From Balneolales bacterium ANBcel1 (GTDB lineage Bacteria; Bacteroidota; Rhodothermia; Balneolales; Natronogracilivirgulaceae), in contig JARULB010000003.1 in assembly GCA_029688905.1 (NCBI GenBank), positions 1-64,000 of the forward strand: a stretch of 64,000 nucleotides of DNA. Direction: 5' to 3'. The notes below the pieces were generated by a model, which saw nothing but the letters and a program-made list of their open reading frames with translations, had not been told where the DNA came from and searched no databases. The position numbers and the translations under genes were made by a program. This document shows positions 9,476-18,333 of the stretch, one piece after another (the stretch's first letter is position 1; every line of letters begins with the position of its first letter).

Positions 9476-10603
9476 ATGATACCTGTAACCAAGCCGTTTT
9501 TACCGCCAAAAGAAGAGTACCAGGCCTATCTCGACGAGATATGGGAACGTACCTGGCTGACCAACAATGGTCCGCTCGTCAAAAAGTTTGAGCAGAAGAT
9601 GGCATCGTACCTTGGTTTTAATAGCCTAATCTACGTCAGCAGCGGAACAACGGCACTTCAGTTGGCCATAAGAGCTCTTGATTTGAAAGGAGAGATCATA
9701 ACCACACCATTTTCTTTTGTTGCTACAACAAACAGTATTCTCTGGGAAGGATGTAAGCCGGTTTTCACAGATATCGACCCGAAAACACTGAACATTGATC
9801 CTTCACAAATTGAAGAGTCGATAACTGCAGATACCTCGGCAATACTTGCCACCCATGTTTTTGGTAATCCCTGTGATATCGATGCCATATCCAGGATCGC
9901 GGAGAAGCATGACCTGAAAGTGATATATGATGCCGCCCACTGTTTCGGCACAAAATACAAGGGGCAATCTGTCCTGAATTACGGGGACATCAGTACCATA
10001 AGTTTTCATGCAACCAAAGTATTTCACTCCATTGAGGGAGGGGGTATTGTATGCCAAAATGAAAAGCTGGCAGAAAGAGTCGCATCACTTCGCAATTTTG
10101 GGTACAACACCAATGCTGAACATGCAAACCCTGGGATAAACGGGAAAAACTCCGAGTTTCACGCCGCTATGGGTCTTTGCAATCTGAAATACGCTGATCA
10201 GTTGCTCTCAGAGCGGGAGCATCAGTACCTGACGTACGTAAAACTGCTGATGGATCTCGATATTCAGTTGCAAGAGCCTGAATCCGGCACAAAAATAAAC
10301 TACTCCTACTTTCCGATACTATTTGAAAATGAGGAGACCCTTCTGGAAATGATAAAACGTCTGGAAGCAAACGGGTTTTACCCAAGACGCTATTTCCATC
10401 CTTCGCTTTCAGAGTTGCCTTACCTGAAAAAGCAGGATACGCCCGTCAGCCAGTCCGTTTCAAAGCGAATTCTCTGCCTGCCCATGTTTAACGGGCTAAA
10501 TCTTCAGGATCAAAAAAAGATGTGCCGACTGCTATTGCAGAAGAAGGCGCACTCTCTATATTTCAGGTTTTCGAAGGTTTTGATGAAGGCGGCAAGTTTG
10601 TAG
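9476..10603 (+). CDS. DegT/DnrJ/EryC1/StrS-family nucleotide-sugar aminotransferase
   Basis: A 375-residue PLP enzyme of the sugar-aminotransferase fold. The glycine-rich phosphate site is SSGTTALQLAIRAL (about 55-68). The cofactor-stacking and aspartate region is YDAAHCFG (D152). The Schiff-base lysine is K181 in SFHATKVFHSIEGGG. The family transfers an amino group from glutamate to a 3- or 4-keto nucleotide sugar. With a formyltransferase close by, a 4-amino-4,6-dideoxyhexose route (VioA/VioF-like, giving a formamido sugar) is a good guess but is not shown by sequence. The gene is AT-richer than the flagellar genes (one 60-base line counted at 38% GC), has a sigma-28-like promoter, and ends 13 nt from the opposing ParB-like gene. 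Confidence 0.93.
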   Translation: MIPVTKPFLPPKEEYQAYLDEIWERTWLTNNGPLVKKFEQKMASYLGFNSLIYVSSGTTALQLAIRALDLKGEIITTPFSFVATTNSILWEGCKPVFTDIDPKTLNIDPSQIEESITADTSAILATHVFGNPCDIDAISRIAEKHDLKVIYDAAHCFGTKYKGQSVLNYGDISTISFHATKVFHSIEGGGIVCQNEKLAERVASLRNFGYNTNAEHANPGINGKNSEFHAAMGLCNLKYADQLLSEREHQYLTYVKLLMDLDIQLQEPESGTKINYSYFPILFENEETLLEMIKRLEANGFYPRRYFHPSLSELPYLKKQDTPVSQSVSKRILCLPMFNGLNLQDQKKMCRLLLQKKAHSLYFRFSKVLMKAASL

Positions 10604-10616
10604 AAGGAAAAGAGTG

Positions 10617-11498
10617 TCAGTCACACACAGCTACCGCTGCAAGCTCCCGTAGTACAAATTGATTCCAACTCTTTGTAATCGGTGGTGATTCAGCCTCAAA
10701 AACTCTGTCAAAAAATTCCAGGGCCTGTTCTCTGGTATAATTCCCATTACGCACATGGGGCCAAAAATCTACATGCTCTCTGTCAATAACCAGGTTTACT
10801 CTTATGGGAATGCTATCATATCCCAACGCTGAGGCCGCGGCTGCCCGATGATTTCCAGCTGTCAGTAACCAGCGCCACTCACCATTACTTTTAACCAGAG
10901 CTGTCGCTCTGGCATCACCGTCACTTTCATCCGACCGGCAGTAGCTTTGATCTTTGATACTTTTTAGCACATTGCCAATACGCCTGGCTTCAACATCCAT
11001 TTTGGCCTCAGATACGGGCCCACAAAACAACCACCCGTCTTGAATGTCTCTGTCCATAATGCCTACTGAGCGATTCTCTTCTATAGCTGCCTTTTCATAA
11101 GCTTGCCTGTATGACTCAATCGAGCGTGCACGCCATGGAAATACAGCTGCCCAAGGTGGATTTTGGCGGAAAACATGACTTTCAGCTACCTGCATCCCCA
11201 ACCATTCAGCTGCATGTTCCGGAACCACCTTTTCATAATAGACCCTAAGTACATCCCGGATCACATCAAATACATCAGGCTTTTCCAAACCGTGCCTGAA
11301 ACCAGCCAGTGCGGAAAGATAAAACGGTGACGCACCTTTCAGACTAAATCCGGGTTGTGACCTCCCGTGTTGAAGACGACCAGTCAGTACAGCTGCAGAG
11401 TAAATCTCGCTGTAAAGAAGTGAGAGGGGATGTCCACCTCGGTTTCTCAGATCAGTAATGGCTTGTGACTTCATTGTACTTTTCTCCAGAGATTTCAT
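10617..11498 (-). CDS. ParB/sulfiredoxin-fold protein in the sugar cluster, function unknown
   Basis: A 293-residue soluble protein. The recognisable part is near residues 205-245, where TAGNHRAAAASALGYDSIPI follows the ParB N-terminal pattern (G-x-H/R-R-x-x-A-x-x-x-L-G-x-x-x-I-P). This fold can bind or hydrolyse nucleotides and is not by itself evidence of chromosome partitioning. No helix-turn-helix region is evident after it. The N-terminal 130 residues are helical and unfamiliar. Its start overlaps the end of the formyltransferase gene by 47 nt (23 nt if the internal Met at 11474 is used), so it is co-transcribed with the sugar genes and probably serves them. Confidence 0.65.
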   Translation of the reverse strand: MKSLEKSTMKSQAITDLRNRGGHPLSLLYSEIYSAAVLTGRLQHGRSQPGFSLKGASPFYLSALAGFRHGLEKPDVFDVIRDVLRVYYEKVVPEHAAEWLGMQVAESHVFRQNPPWAAVFPWRARSIESYRQAYEKAAIEENRSVGIMDRDIQDGWLFCGPVSEAKMDVEARRIGNVLKSIKDQSYCRSDESDGDARATALVKSNGEWRWLLTAGNHRAAAASALGYDSIPIRVNLVIDREHVDFWPHVRNGNYTREQALEFFDRVFEAESPPITKSWNQFVLRELAAVAVCD

Positions 11499-12174
11499 TT
11501 TTAGATGTACCAGGAGATACAGGATGCGGAATGGTCATTCTTTGAGCCTCAACGTCATCAATACTTGGTGAATAAGTACCACACTCAAATGTTGCACCAT
11601 CTATATAAACTCCATCCTCCTGACACCTTACACGTCCGGCATCAAACCACCTGACAACCTGAAGCAACATTCGACACTGATCCAAAAAGATTTTGTGACG
11701 GTTCACACTCACCGGGAGATTCGGATCAATGGGGCGCGCTGATTGAATAACCGGAAGTCCGGTATCCATTCCTTCATCAACCAAATGAACAGTAGCTCCC
11801 ATAAACCTGGCTCCACTCTTCAGTGTATCTTCGAAACCACCAAGACCCGGAAAAGCCGGTAATATTGATGGATGAAAGTTGAGAATCCTGCCCTTCATTT
11901 GCTGAAGTAACCTTCCCTTCAGGAGCCTGGTATAAAAAGAAATAATCAGATCCTCTCTGGTCAGTGAAAAAGCCTTGCAGATCGCATCTGAAAACGCTTC
12001 ACCGGTTTTGCTGTACAATGGAACAAGATCAATCCCGTAAAAACGCGCAATATCCTCGGCACCACATGGCCTGTCTGTGACTATCGCAGATATTTTCTTC
12101 CGAAGATACAGACTCTGCTCAAGTGTCTTCGATAATACGCTTCCATTGGTGGAACACAGTATGATTGCTTTCAT
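11452..12174 (-). CDS. PurN-like formyltransferase, probably acting on an amino sugar
   Basis: A 240-residue protein of the formyltransferase fold. N99-F-H101-P-S-I-L-P and D137 in D-E-G-M-D-T-G reproduce the catalytic Asn-His-Asp of glycinamide ribonucleotide and sugar formyltransferases (N106/H108/D144 in E. coli PurN). The family transfers formyl from N10-formyltetrahydrofolate to an amine. It is not likely to be the purine enzyme: the N-terminal phosphate loop is altered (CSTNGS instead of a G-x-G-S-N type), and it sits in a sugar operon near an aminotransferase. The inferred role is to make a formamido sugar. It overlaps its upstream WbqC-like neighbour by one base and its downstream neighbour by 47. 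Confidence 0.85.
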   Translation of the reverse strand: MKAIILCSTNGSVLSKTLEQSLYLRKKISAIVTDRPCGAEDIARFYGIDLVPLYSKTGEAFSDAICKAFSLTREDLIISFYTRLLKGRLLQQMKGRILNFHPSILPAFPGLGGFEDTLKSGARFMGATVHLVDEGMDTGLPVIQSARPIDPNLPVSVNRHKIFLDQCRMLLQVVRWFDAGRVRCQEDGVYIDGATFECGTYSPSIDDVEAQRMTIPHPVSPGTSKNEISGEKYNEVTSHY

Positions 12175-12989
12175 TATGCCTGCTCCAGGTGATAAGCCTC
12201 TAGTAAGTCCGCGGAATTTCTTCTACCATTAAACATCAGGACATCAATAATGGATAACCACGGGATATGCTTATCTCCAAACTGATTATATTCAACCGGC
12301 TTAGGTTTGATAAACCTTAGATCAATGCCTTGGTCTCTAAAATCACTTTTATTATAAAGCTTTTTACCTCCGGCAGGGTTTATGTAAACTTGCGCCCCAG
12401 CTTTACAGCAGATATCAATAATCCGTTCTTGTGCTTTCAGTTGGCTATTGCCGTTCGTAACGGAATTTCTGTAAAACCGGCACTCAATGCCCAGATACCG
12501 GGCACACACCTCTACACTTCTCTCGGCCAGATTCTGGATGTACGGTGAATCTGTATCAAGTACTTGCTCAATTAAAGTCATCACTTCAGTAAAAAAGGGG
12601 GCTTTGCCATAGGCATGACGGATGGTTAACAGCAGCTTTCTTTTACCTTTTCCATCCAAACGATGTTCAATTTCATTTATCAATCTGTTTTGTGATGGGT
12701 TAAAACAGGGAATAGTGAGGTATTTCCCCTCTCCATTGACCAGAATTCTATTTCTGTTGATCCATCCCCTCTTGATAAAGCTTACATCATCGAGAAAAAC
12801 AAATTGATCGACTGCATTTGCCAACTGAAAATAACCCAGATAAGGAAAAAAATATGGCTGCATGGCAGCTAGTCGGCTTGTTTCGACTGGCAAATTGTGA
12901 TCTGTCCCGAGCTCCTCCTTCAAATCGGAACTTCCTCCGGCCAATGAAGCTGGATAATCTATATCATTATCTCTCAGGAAATCAGTCAT
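12174..12989 (-). CDS. WbqC-family protein
   Basis: A 271-residue protein with the WbqC signature: Q-P-Y-F-F-P-Y-L-G-Y-F-Q-L, then FVFLDDVSFIKRGWINRNRI, then NPAGGKKLY near residue 200. WbqC-like proteins are recurrent in O-antigen and surface-sugar clusters, where they are thought to be transferases; the reaction is not settled. About 40 residues precede the usual family start and look disordered, so the true start could be later, though no Met lies just before the first strand. It starts 7 nt after the large fusion gene stops and overlaps the formyltransferase gene by one base, so the four genes form one operon. Confidence 0.85.
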   Translation of the reverse strand: MTDFLRDNDIDYPASLAGGSSDLKEELGTDHNLPVETSRLAAMQPYFFPYLGYFQLANAVDQFVFLDDVSFIKRGWINRNRILVNGEGKYLTIPCFNPSQNRLINEIEHRLDGKGKRKLLLTIRHAYGKAPFFTEVMTLIEQVLDTDSPYIQNLAERSVEVCARYLGIECRFYRNSVTNGNSQLKAQERIIDICCKAGAQVYINPAGGKKLYNKSDFRDQGIDLRFIKPKPVEYNQFGDKHIPWLSIIDVLMFNGRRNSADLLEAYHLEQA

Positions 12990-12996
12990 AGCTATT

Positions 12997-15900
12997 TTAT
13001 CCCCGAATATGACGATTTATTTTTTCCACAAGCTGACCGGCATAGTTCTCAAGCGTGAACTTCTCAAGAACCACTTCACGCCCCTGGCTTGCGATACTTT
13101 GTAATTTTTTGTCGTCCAGACTCAACAGCTCTTTAAGCTCACCGCTCCTCTGCCCGGTCATTAGTATCCCACTGCCATTCCCAAAGACTTTTTCCAGTTC
13201 GGAATTGTGATCGGAAAGAACACAGCTCCCGGAGACCAGAGCGTTACGCACTCTTTCGTGTACCTTGTCAGGAAACCCGGGGTCACAGTTGAGCACAACC
13301 TTTGTGCTGCGATACAATTCATCCAGCTTTTGCATCGAGACCTCTCCAATCCAGCGGATATTTCCTGCTTTTTTCAGGGTTGGAATCATATCCGCAGCAT
13401 CCGGATGGGCCGTTACTACTATCTTCCTTGCAGATTCGACATCTGATAGTTCTCCAAGCATTTCAAACCTTCTTTCCATCCTCACATACCAATCCACCAG
13501 ACTCAAAACACTCATCCACCGGAAATCATCCTCTGTTGACGGAGTCGAAAACTCGTAGCTTGTGTATCCCGACACCCTCATCGACTCACAGAAATGAGTA
13601 AACACCGACGAGGAGTAATCATTCTTTGATCTTCGGTAGGTCTCAATACCCACTTTCTTTGCATCCTGACCAAGCTCTTGCAACTGAGCTTTCAAACTCA
13701 CTTTTTGAGTCAGAAACTTGTGGATCCCCCACGGCACAAGAATATCAACTTCCCGTTCTGAAATCGGTTTAAGATCTTTTTCTGGTATAACAGGGCTCAT
13801 GGGAGGCGGATTATTCAACACCTCCGTTTGGGCCTTCCCAGGATATAGCGCCTGATACTCGTCTGCAATCGACCGGCAGGAAGTGAAAAACACCGTTTTC
13901 TTTGCACTGCGGCTCAAACGATTCCACATGAACCGGGTGTAGGGATGGTCACCGATAAACCCAAAAACCCTGGAATTCAAAAGATCAAACACATTACCGT
14001 TTACATTCATATCGGCATGCACCCACAAGTCATAGCCCATTACCCCTGCAAAGAAAGCGTGACCGGGAGTGTTGGACTGTACAACTACTTTTTCAAAGAA
14101 ATTTGAATCTGAAGCCGATACTACATCGGTATTTATACCCCTTGATTTCACCTCGTTCGCAAGCTGTTTTGCTCTTTTCAGATGGAGCCCATGAGCTCCT
14201 CCCTGAACGCCCGGAACTACAAAATGCAAATGAGTTAGGCGGTTACCCGCCAAACCATTGGTTCGGCGGGTATCCTTCGCACTTATTTCAACGACATCCA
14301 AGACTTTGGATTCCTTTCTTACCTGACCAGCCCCTGATACTTTTTTATTCATGCTCCAAAACCAGTCATTTCTCCGTGATGTGAAGTCGGCTGAAAAACT
14401 TCCGGACGCATCGGCCTCTCCATTCAAGTCCCCTTTTCTGCTCAACAGGGCATAATTTCTGGCAGTGTTCTCATGGTTGGATTTATCATCTCCCAGAACA
14501 TCAAGTATCTTTTTATCCTGTTGCCCAATGTGATAACCTGAAACCATCTTGAGCTGCAGCCAAGAGTCAATCAGCTTGATTCTCAGCCAGGTCAAATGGT
14601 CGTCACTGCCCCTATCAGCGGAAACATCATGCACAGGAAACAGTAATGGGAGGTCTACCGTGATATTCTCGCCCATCTTACTGGTCTGCATCAGCTTCTT
14701 CATGACCTCGACCGCTTGCTGCCTCCTTCCAAGAATGTTTAAGACCCTGGCAAGAGTAAGGGAAAGTTCCGCACCCGTATACCCCTTGTTGTAACGCTCG
14801 ATTAATATTCCGGCAGCATCAAGCAAAAGCGCTGCACGTTCCGACCCTGAAACCCCAACTGTCTCGGCCGCACAGATATAGCCAATTGCCCGATAATACT
14901 CTTTATTTCCCGTTCGTAACGAATTCTCCTTCCACTTTTCCATCAATGGCGAGGTCCACGGATAACGGCTGAAATGTTCTTTCCACAAACCCTCATCCGG
15001 AGTATTCGGCTTGACCTGCTCATCATGAATCCACCCTTCCGCCTGCAATACTTCCACCTTGTTTTGCGTCAATGCCACCAAATTTTGCAGATAACCATTC
15101 GCCGGCGCCTTAAGATCGTGTGGAATCATCAGTTTCAAATGATTCAGATACTCATAAATCGCATATCCCGAATTCTGCAATGACTCTAAAACCTTATAAC
15201 GACTCGGAGCATCGCCGTTCAATGCGAGGATAATCACAGGCGAGGCACTCCGTAGTAAACTTTCCGCCCCGGCCAGAACTCCTGCTTCCAATCCATTGAT
15301 ATCCAGTTTGATCACATCCACCTCCGGACGCCCCTCAAACTCCCACCAGGCATCCAGTGTCACAAGACTCACCTCGTCACCCTGCCCATCAGCGACAATC
15401 GTGCTCTCCTCCGGAGTCTTGCCCGTTTGCAAAACAGCTTTGCCCGATGTTTCCGAAACCGCCCGGCCGATCACCTCGACCTGATCCAACCCATTCTCCA
15501 GCTTGCTCATCTCCAAATGCCTGCGCGCCATTACCCCCGGCTCAAACGCATACACCTTCCCATCCGGACCCACTTTCTTCGCCATCGGCAACGCGTACAC
15601 CCCGAACCCGGCGCCCACATCCACCACATTCATGCCCGGCTTGAGGTACTCCCGCACAAACTGGAGCTCCGGCTCATACCACTGCTCCTGCTCCAACAGC
15701 ACATACGGGGTCAGCATATTCAGATCCGCCGGCGTGCAAATGGTCACCTCGTCTTTCGTCTCAATTTTCCAGACCTCCTTCGCGGATTCCTTCACAAAGC
15801 CGTTTACACCGCTATCCGGCCCAACACCTTCGCCTTCATGTTCATCAATGCGATCGTGACCGTTCCTGTTTTCAAGCCCATGGCTCGCGTCCGCTTCCGC

Positions 15901-18132
15901 CACGCTTCCATTTTTTTTCTGTGGATGGGTCTCGTGCCCGTTTGACAGTGCGTCGGCACTCTTCGCCACTTTCGCCGTCTTCGCCACTTTCGCCGTCTCC
16001 GTCACTGCCGCTTCTTCCAGCGCCTCTATCGTGATGTGATCCCGCCAGTCATCGCGACCGGACTCCCATCCTGCCACACGCTGCTTCCACATCTCGCGAA
16101 ACGCCGCCGTCAGGTGCGCACCAAACCGCCCACCATCACACAGCGCCGACAACCGCACACGCTCCCGCAGTCCCGCCCTCAGCTCCGCAAGGGCCTCCTT
16201 ATCCGAAGCCAGCGCCACCGCCTTCTCCACATAGTCCTCCCAACTGCCCGTAACCATCTCCGGCAAGCCCGCATTAACCAGATGTGTCGCCGAATGGCGG
16301 CCCGCAAAAGTCGGTCCCGGCAGCGTCACCACCGGCACACCCATCCACAGAGCCTCGCAGGTACTCAATCCACCCGAATACGGCCAGGGATCCAGCGCGA
16401 TGTCCACCTCATGGTATTTCCCCAGCAGCTCGTCATGCGGCGACTGACCCTCAAACAGCAGGCGATCCTTCTCGATCCCGAGCGATTCCATCTGCCCGAC
16501 AATCCGCCGCGTGAAAATTTCCGTATCGTACTGCTTGCTCTTGAGCAGCAGCCGGCTGCCCGGAACACGCTTCATGATTTCCGCCCATTGCTCCAGCAGC
16601 ACCGAATTTACTTTCGTCGGATTGTTAAAGCAGCCGAACGTTACGGCACCATCCCCCGCGGACGGCAGTTCATTGACTTCAGGGGCATATTCCGGTGGCA
16701 AAAAGCAGATGTAGTCGTCCGGCATGCGCACCAGCTTCTCGGTATAAAGTTCCTCTACCCCTTCCGGTGTCTCATGGTGGTCGGTGATCAGATAGTCCAT
16801 GGCCCGCAGTCCGGTGGTATTGAACAATCCGCCCACCCATTTCACGATGACCGGTGCCGGCTCAAGGGCCACTGTCCTCAGGCGGTTATCTGCCGAATGA
16901 CCGGAGAGCTCCACCAGTATGTCGATTCCGTCGTCGCGGATCATGTCGGCGATCACCTCATCCCGATACCCCAACACCGACTTCCAGCTGTCCGTCACCG
17001 CGTGGATTCTCCGGGTGATGGCATCAGACAGGTTGTTGGTTGTATAGCAATAGATTTCAAACTGCTCCTTCGGCAGGTTCTCCAGGGCCGAGGTAATCAT
17101 CCAGCCGACCGGGTGCCGCCAAAAACCACCCGACAAAAAGCCGATCCGCAACTTTCTGTCGGGGTTTTGATCAGACGGCACCGGTCTGGCCGGACGCACT
17201 TTCGGTGAAAACTGCTCATCCCATCGCAAATGCTGCTCAAAAATTTCTTGCCGGCTCCGCTCGGGGTTGTAGTGCAGCCCCATCAGGTAGTTGGAAAACG
17301 ACTCTACCGACTCCGGCTGATCTGCAAGCGCCCGGAGGTAATTCCGCTCGGATTCGTTGAAGCGGCCGATCTCCTGCAAAGCCAGCGCATAGTTTACCCG
17401 TACTGCCGCAAAGGTCGGGTACTCGGACAAAATCTCCTCATAGCGGGAAATTGCTTCCGCATAGGCACCTTCCACCCGGTCGATTTCGGCCAGGGTGATG
17501 CGCGCATCCAGGTCGCCCGACTTTTTCCCGATTAGTCCCTTGAGAACCTCCCGCGCTTCGTCAAACCGCTGCAGTTTCTGAAGCAGCCGCGCCTTCTCGC
17601 TGATCGCCTCGAAATACTCCTCGTCAATCCTGGCCGCAATATCGTACAGCTCCAGCGCCTTGGTTATATCGCCCTGATCACGGTAGATCGACGCGATTCT
17701 GAAAGCCACCCCCGCACTGCGCGGATCCAGCTGATTGGCTCGCTGAAAGCACCTGAGCGCCTCATCCAGCCGGGCCTGAGCCTGGTAAACCGATCCCAGA
17801 TTAAGCCACGCCTTGAAGAAATCCGGCCGCCGCTTCAGCGCCTCGCGGCCGCAACGGACCGCCTCGTCCAGGTTGCCCAGTTCCAGATACGCCAGAGAGA
17901 GCAAATGCCAGGTTTCCGGTTCATCGGAGCCACGATTCAGTGCCTCCTGCAAATAAGGCACTGCTTTTCCGTATTCCCGCTTGCTGATAAGCGCTACACC
18001 CATGTAGTGCCAGACCGGCCAGGGAGACTTCTTCTTTTTCTTCAACAAGGGCCTGAGAGCCTGGATGGCCTTGTCCGTATTCGGTTTTTTGCTGTTTAAC
18101 AGGGCTATTGCGCGTTCGAGCTGTAATTTCAT
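12997..18132 (-). CDS. TPR - GT41 (OGT-like) glycosyltransferase - FkbM methyltransferase - second glycosyltransferase fusion
   Basis: A giant soluble protein (1,711 residues from the ATG at 18132; an ATG at 18174 adds 14). Residue numbers here count from 18174. TPR repeats occupy about 20-310. A GT41 domain follows (340-700): RIGFLSGGFWRHP with H354, FGCFNNPTKVN with K521, DPWPYSGGLSTCEALWMGVP at 595-614; these match key OGT positions. A low-complexity linker (715-795) contains A-K-V-A-K-T repeats. An FkbM-type methyltransferase spans about 830-1010 (VVDVGAGFGVY, YAFEPG, VIKLDINGLE). A helical region covers 1060-1240. The C-terminal 1310-1725 is a second GT-B-like transferase with a CgeB-like end (HERVRNALVSGSCVLSDH). 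By analogy with Caulobacter FlmG (TPR plus GT), the TPRs may bind flagellin while the GTs build and methylate a glycan. GC drops sharply downstream of about 15.2 kb. Confidence 0.92.
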   Translation of the reverse strand: MKLQLERAIALLNSKKPNTDKAIQALRPLLKKKKKSPWPVWHYMGVALISKREYGKAVPYLQEALNRGSDEPETWHLLSLAYLELGNLDEAVRCGREALKRRPDFFKAWLNLGSVYQAQARLDEALRCFQRANQLDPRSAGVAFRIASIYRDQGDITKALELYDIAARIDEEYFEAISEKARLLQKLQRFDEAREVLKGLIGKKSGDLDARITLAEIDRVEGAYAEAISRYEEILSEYPTFAAVRVNYALALQEIGRFNESERNYLRALADQPESVESFSNYLMGLHYNPERSRQEIFEQHLRWDEQFSPKVRPARPVPSDQNPDRKLRIGFLSGGFWRHPVGWMITSALENLPKEQFEIYCYTTNNLSDAITRRIHAVTDSWKSVLGYRDEVIADMIRDDGIDILVELSGHSADNRLRTVALEPAPVIVKWVGGLFNTTGLRAMDYLITDHHETPEGVEELYTEKLVRMPDDYICFLPPEYAPEVNELPSAGDGAVTFGCFNNPTKVNSVLLEQWAEIMKRVPGSRLLLKSKQYDTEIFTRRIVGQMESLGIEKDRLLFEGQSPHDELLGKYHEVDIALDPWPYSGGLSTCEALWMGVPVVTLPGPTFAGRHSATHLVNAGLPEMVTGSWEDYVEKAVALASDKEALAELRAGLRERVRLSALCDGGRFGAHLTAAFREMWKQRVAGWESGRDDWRDHITIEALEEAAVTETAKVAKTAKVAKSADALSNGHETHPQKKNGSVAEADASHGLENRNGHDRIDEHEGEGVGPDSGVNGFVKESAKEVWKIETKDEVTICTPADLNMLTPYVLLEQEQWYEPELQFVREYLKPGMNVVDVGAGFGVYALPMAKKVGPDGKVYAFEPGVMARRHLEMSKLENGLDQVEVIGRAVSETSGKAVLQTGKTPEESTIVADGQGDEVSLVTLDAWWEFEGRPEVDVIKLDINGLEAGVLAGAESLLRSASPVIILALNGDAPSRYKVLESLQNSGYAIYEYLNHLKLMIPHDLKAPANGYLQNLVALTQNKVEVLQAEGWIHDEQVKPNTPDEGLWKEHFSRYPWTSPLMEKWKENSLRTGNKEYYRAIGYICAAETVGVSGSERAALLLDAAGILIERYNKGYTGAELSLTLARVLNILGRRQQAVEVMKKLMQTSKMGENITVDLPLLFPVHDVSADRGSDDHLTWLRIKLIDSWLQLKMVSGYHIGQQDKKILDVLGDDKSNHENTARNYALLSRKGDLNGEADASGSFSADFTSRRNDWFWSMNKKVSGAGQVRKESKVLDVVEISAKDTRRTNGLAGNRLTHLHFVVPGVQGGAHGLHLKRAKQLANEVKSRGINTDVVSASDSNFFEKVVVQSNTPGHAFFAGVMGYDLWVHADMNVNGNVFDLLNSRVFGFIGDHPYTRFMWNRLSRSAKKTVFFTSCRSIADEYQALYPGKAQTEVLNNPPPMSPVIPEKDLKPISEREVDILVPWGIHKFLTQKVSLKAQLQELGQDAKKVGIETYRRSKNDYSSSVFTHFCESMRVSGYTSYEFSTPSTEDDFRWMSVLSLVDWYVRMERRFEMLGELSDVESARKIVVTAHPDAADMIPTLKKAGNIRWIGEVSMQKLDELYRSTKVVLNCDPGFPDKVHERVRNALVSGSCVLSDHNSELEKVFGNGSGILMTGQRSGELKELLSLDDKKLQSIASQGREVVLEKFTLENYAGQLVEKINRHIRG
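15962..15997. repeat. 18-bp tandem repeat, two exact copies
   Basis: TTCGCCACTTTCGCCGTC occurs twice back to back (15962-15979 and 15980-15997), with a decayed partial copy after it. On the coding (minus) strand it encodes the alternating A-K-V/T-A-K linker of the fusion glycosyltransferase, between the GT41 and FkbM domains. Repeats in frame like this change linker length by six residues per unit. Confidence 0.85.
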
Positions 18133-18204
18133 CGGATCGTTTTTTGATAGCGGGAAAGGGACACAGGATCGCAATCCGGCCCGCCATCATCCCTAATTAA
18201 CTGT

Positions 18205-18240
18205 GTGGTATCGCCGGGCAAATCAACTGCCCGCTACCAC
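18205..18240. other. Two-part inverted repeat upstream of the fusion glycosyltransferase gene
   Basis: GTGGTA (18205-18210) pairs with TACCAC (18235-18240), enclosing CGGGCA / TGCCCG with a 7-nt loop. No T run follows on either strand. It lies in the would-be 5' leader of the minus-strand sugar operon, 70-110 nt before its start, so an operator or leader-RNA structure is possible. Confidence 0.5.
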
Positions 18241-18312
18241 GGATGAACCATTGTCCGGGGCAGCGGCCTTCGATACCGCGGCCTTCCGCCCCCCCTCTCT
18301 CTTTACAAATAA

Positions 18313-18333
18313 TGTGCCACCCTTTATGGCACA
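18313..18333. other. Perfect 7-bp inverted repeat in the divergent promoter region
   Basis: TGTGCCA (18313-18319), a 7-nt loop and TGGCACA (18327-18333), followed on the plus strand by AGTTTT. It sits between the divergent sugar operon and fliS. As it ends no gene, a protein-binding operator is as likely as a weak terminator. Confidence 0.45.

Noticed and set aside
10617-11498. Chromosome-partition ParB
   Set aside because: No parA, no parS-like sites and no DNA-binding helix-turn-helix region evident; only the fold motif is shared.
11452-12174. Calling the formyltransferase purine enzyme PurN
   Set aside because: The catalytic triad fits, but the N-terminal phosphate loop differs and the operon is one of sugar genes, not purine genes.
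15962-15997. CRISPR-like repeat
   Set aside because: The 18-bp units are directly adjacent without spacers and encode a protein linker in frame.
16036-17208. 390-codon plus-strand frame opposite the fusion glycosyltransferase
   Set aside because: Rich in Arg, His, Pro and Gln, as expected of an antisense frame of a GC-rich gene; the GT41 domain on the other strand is unmistakable.
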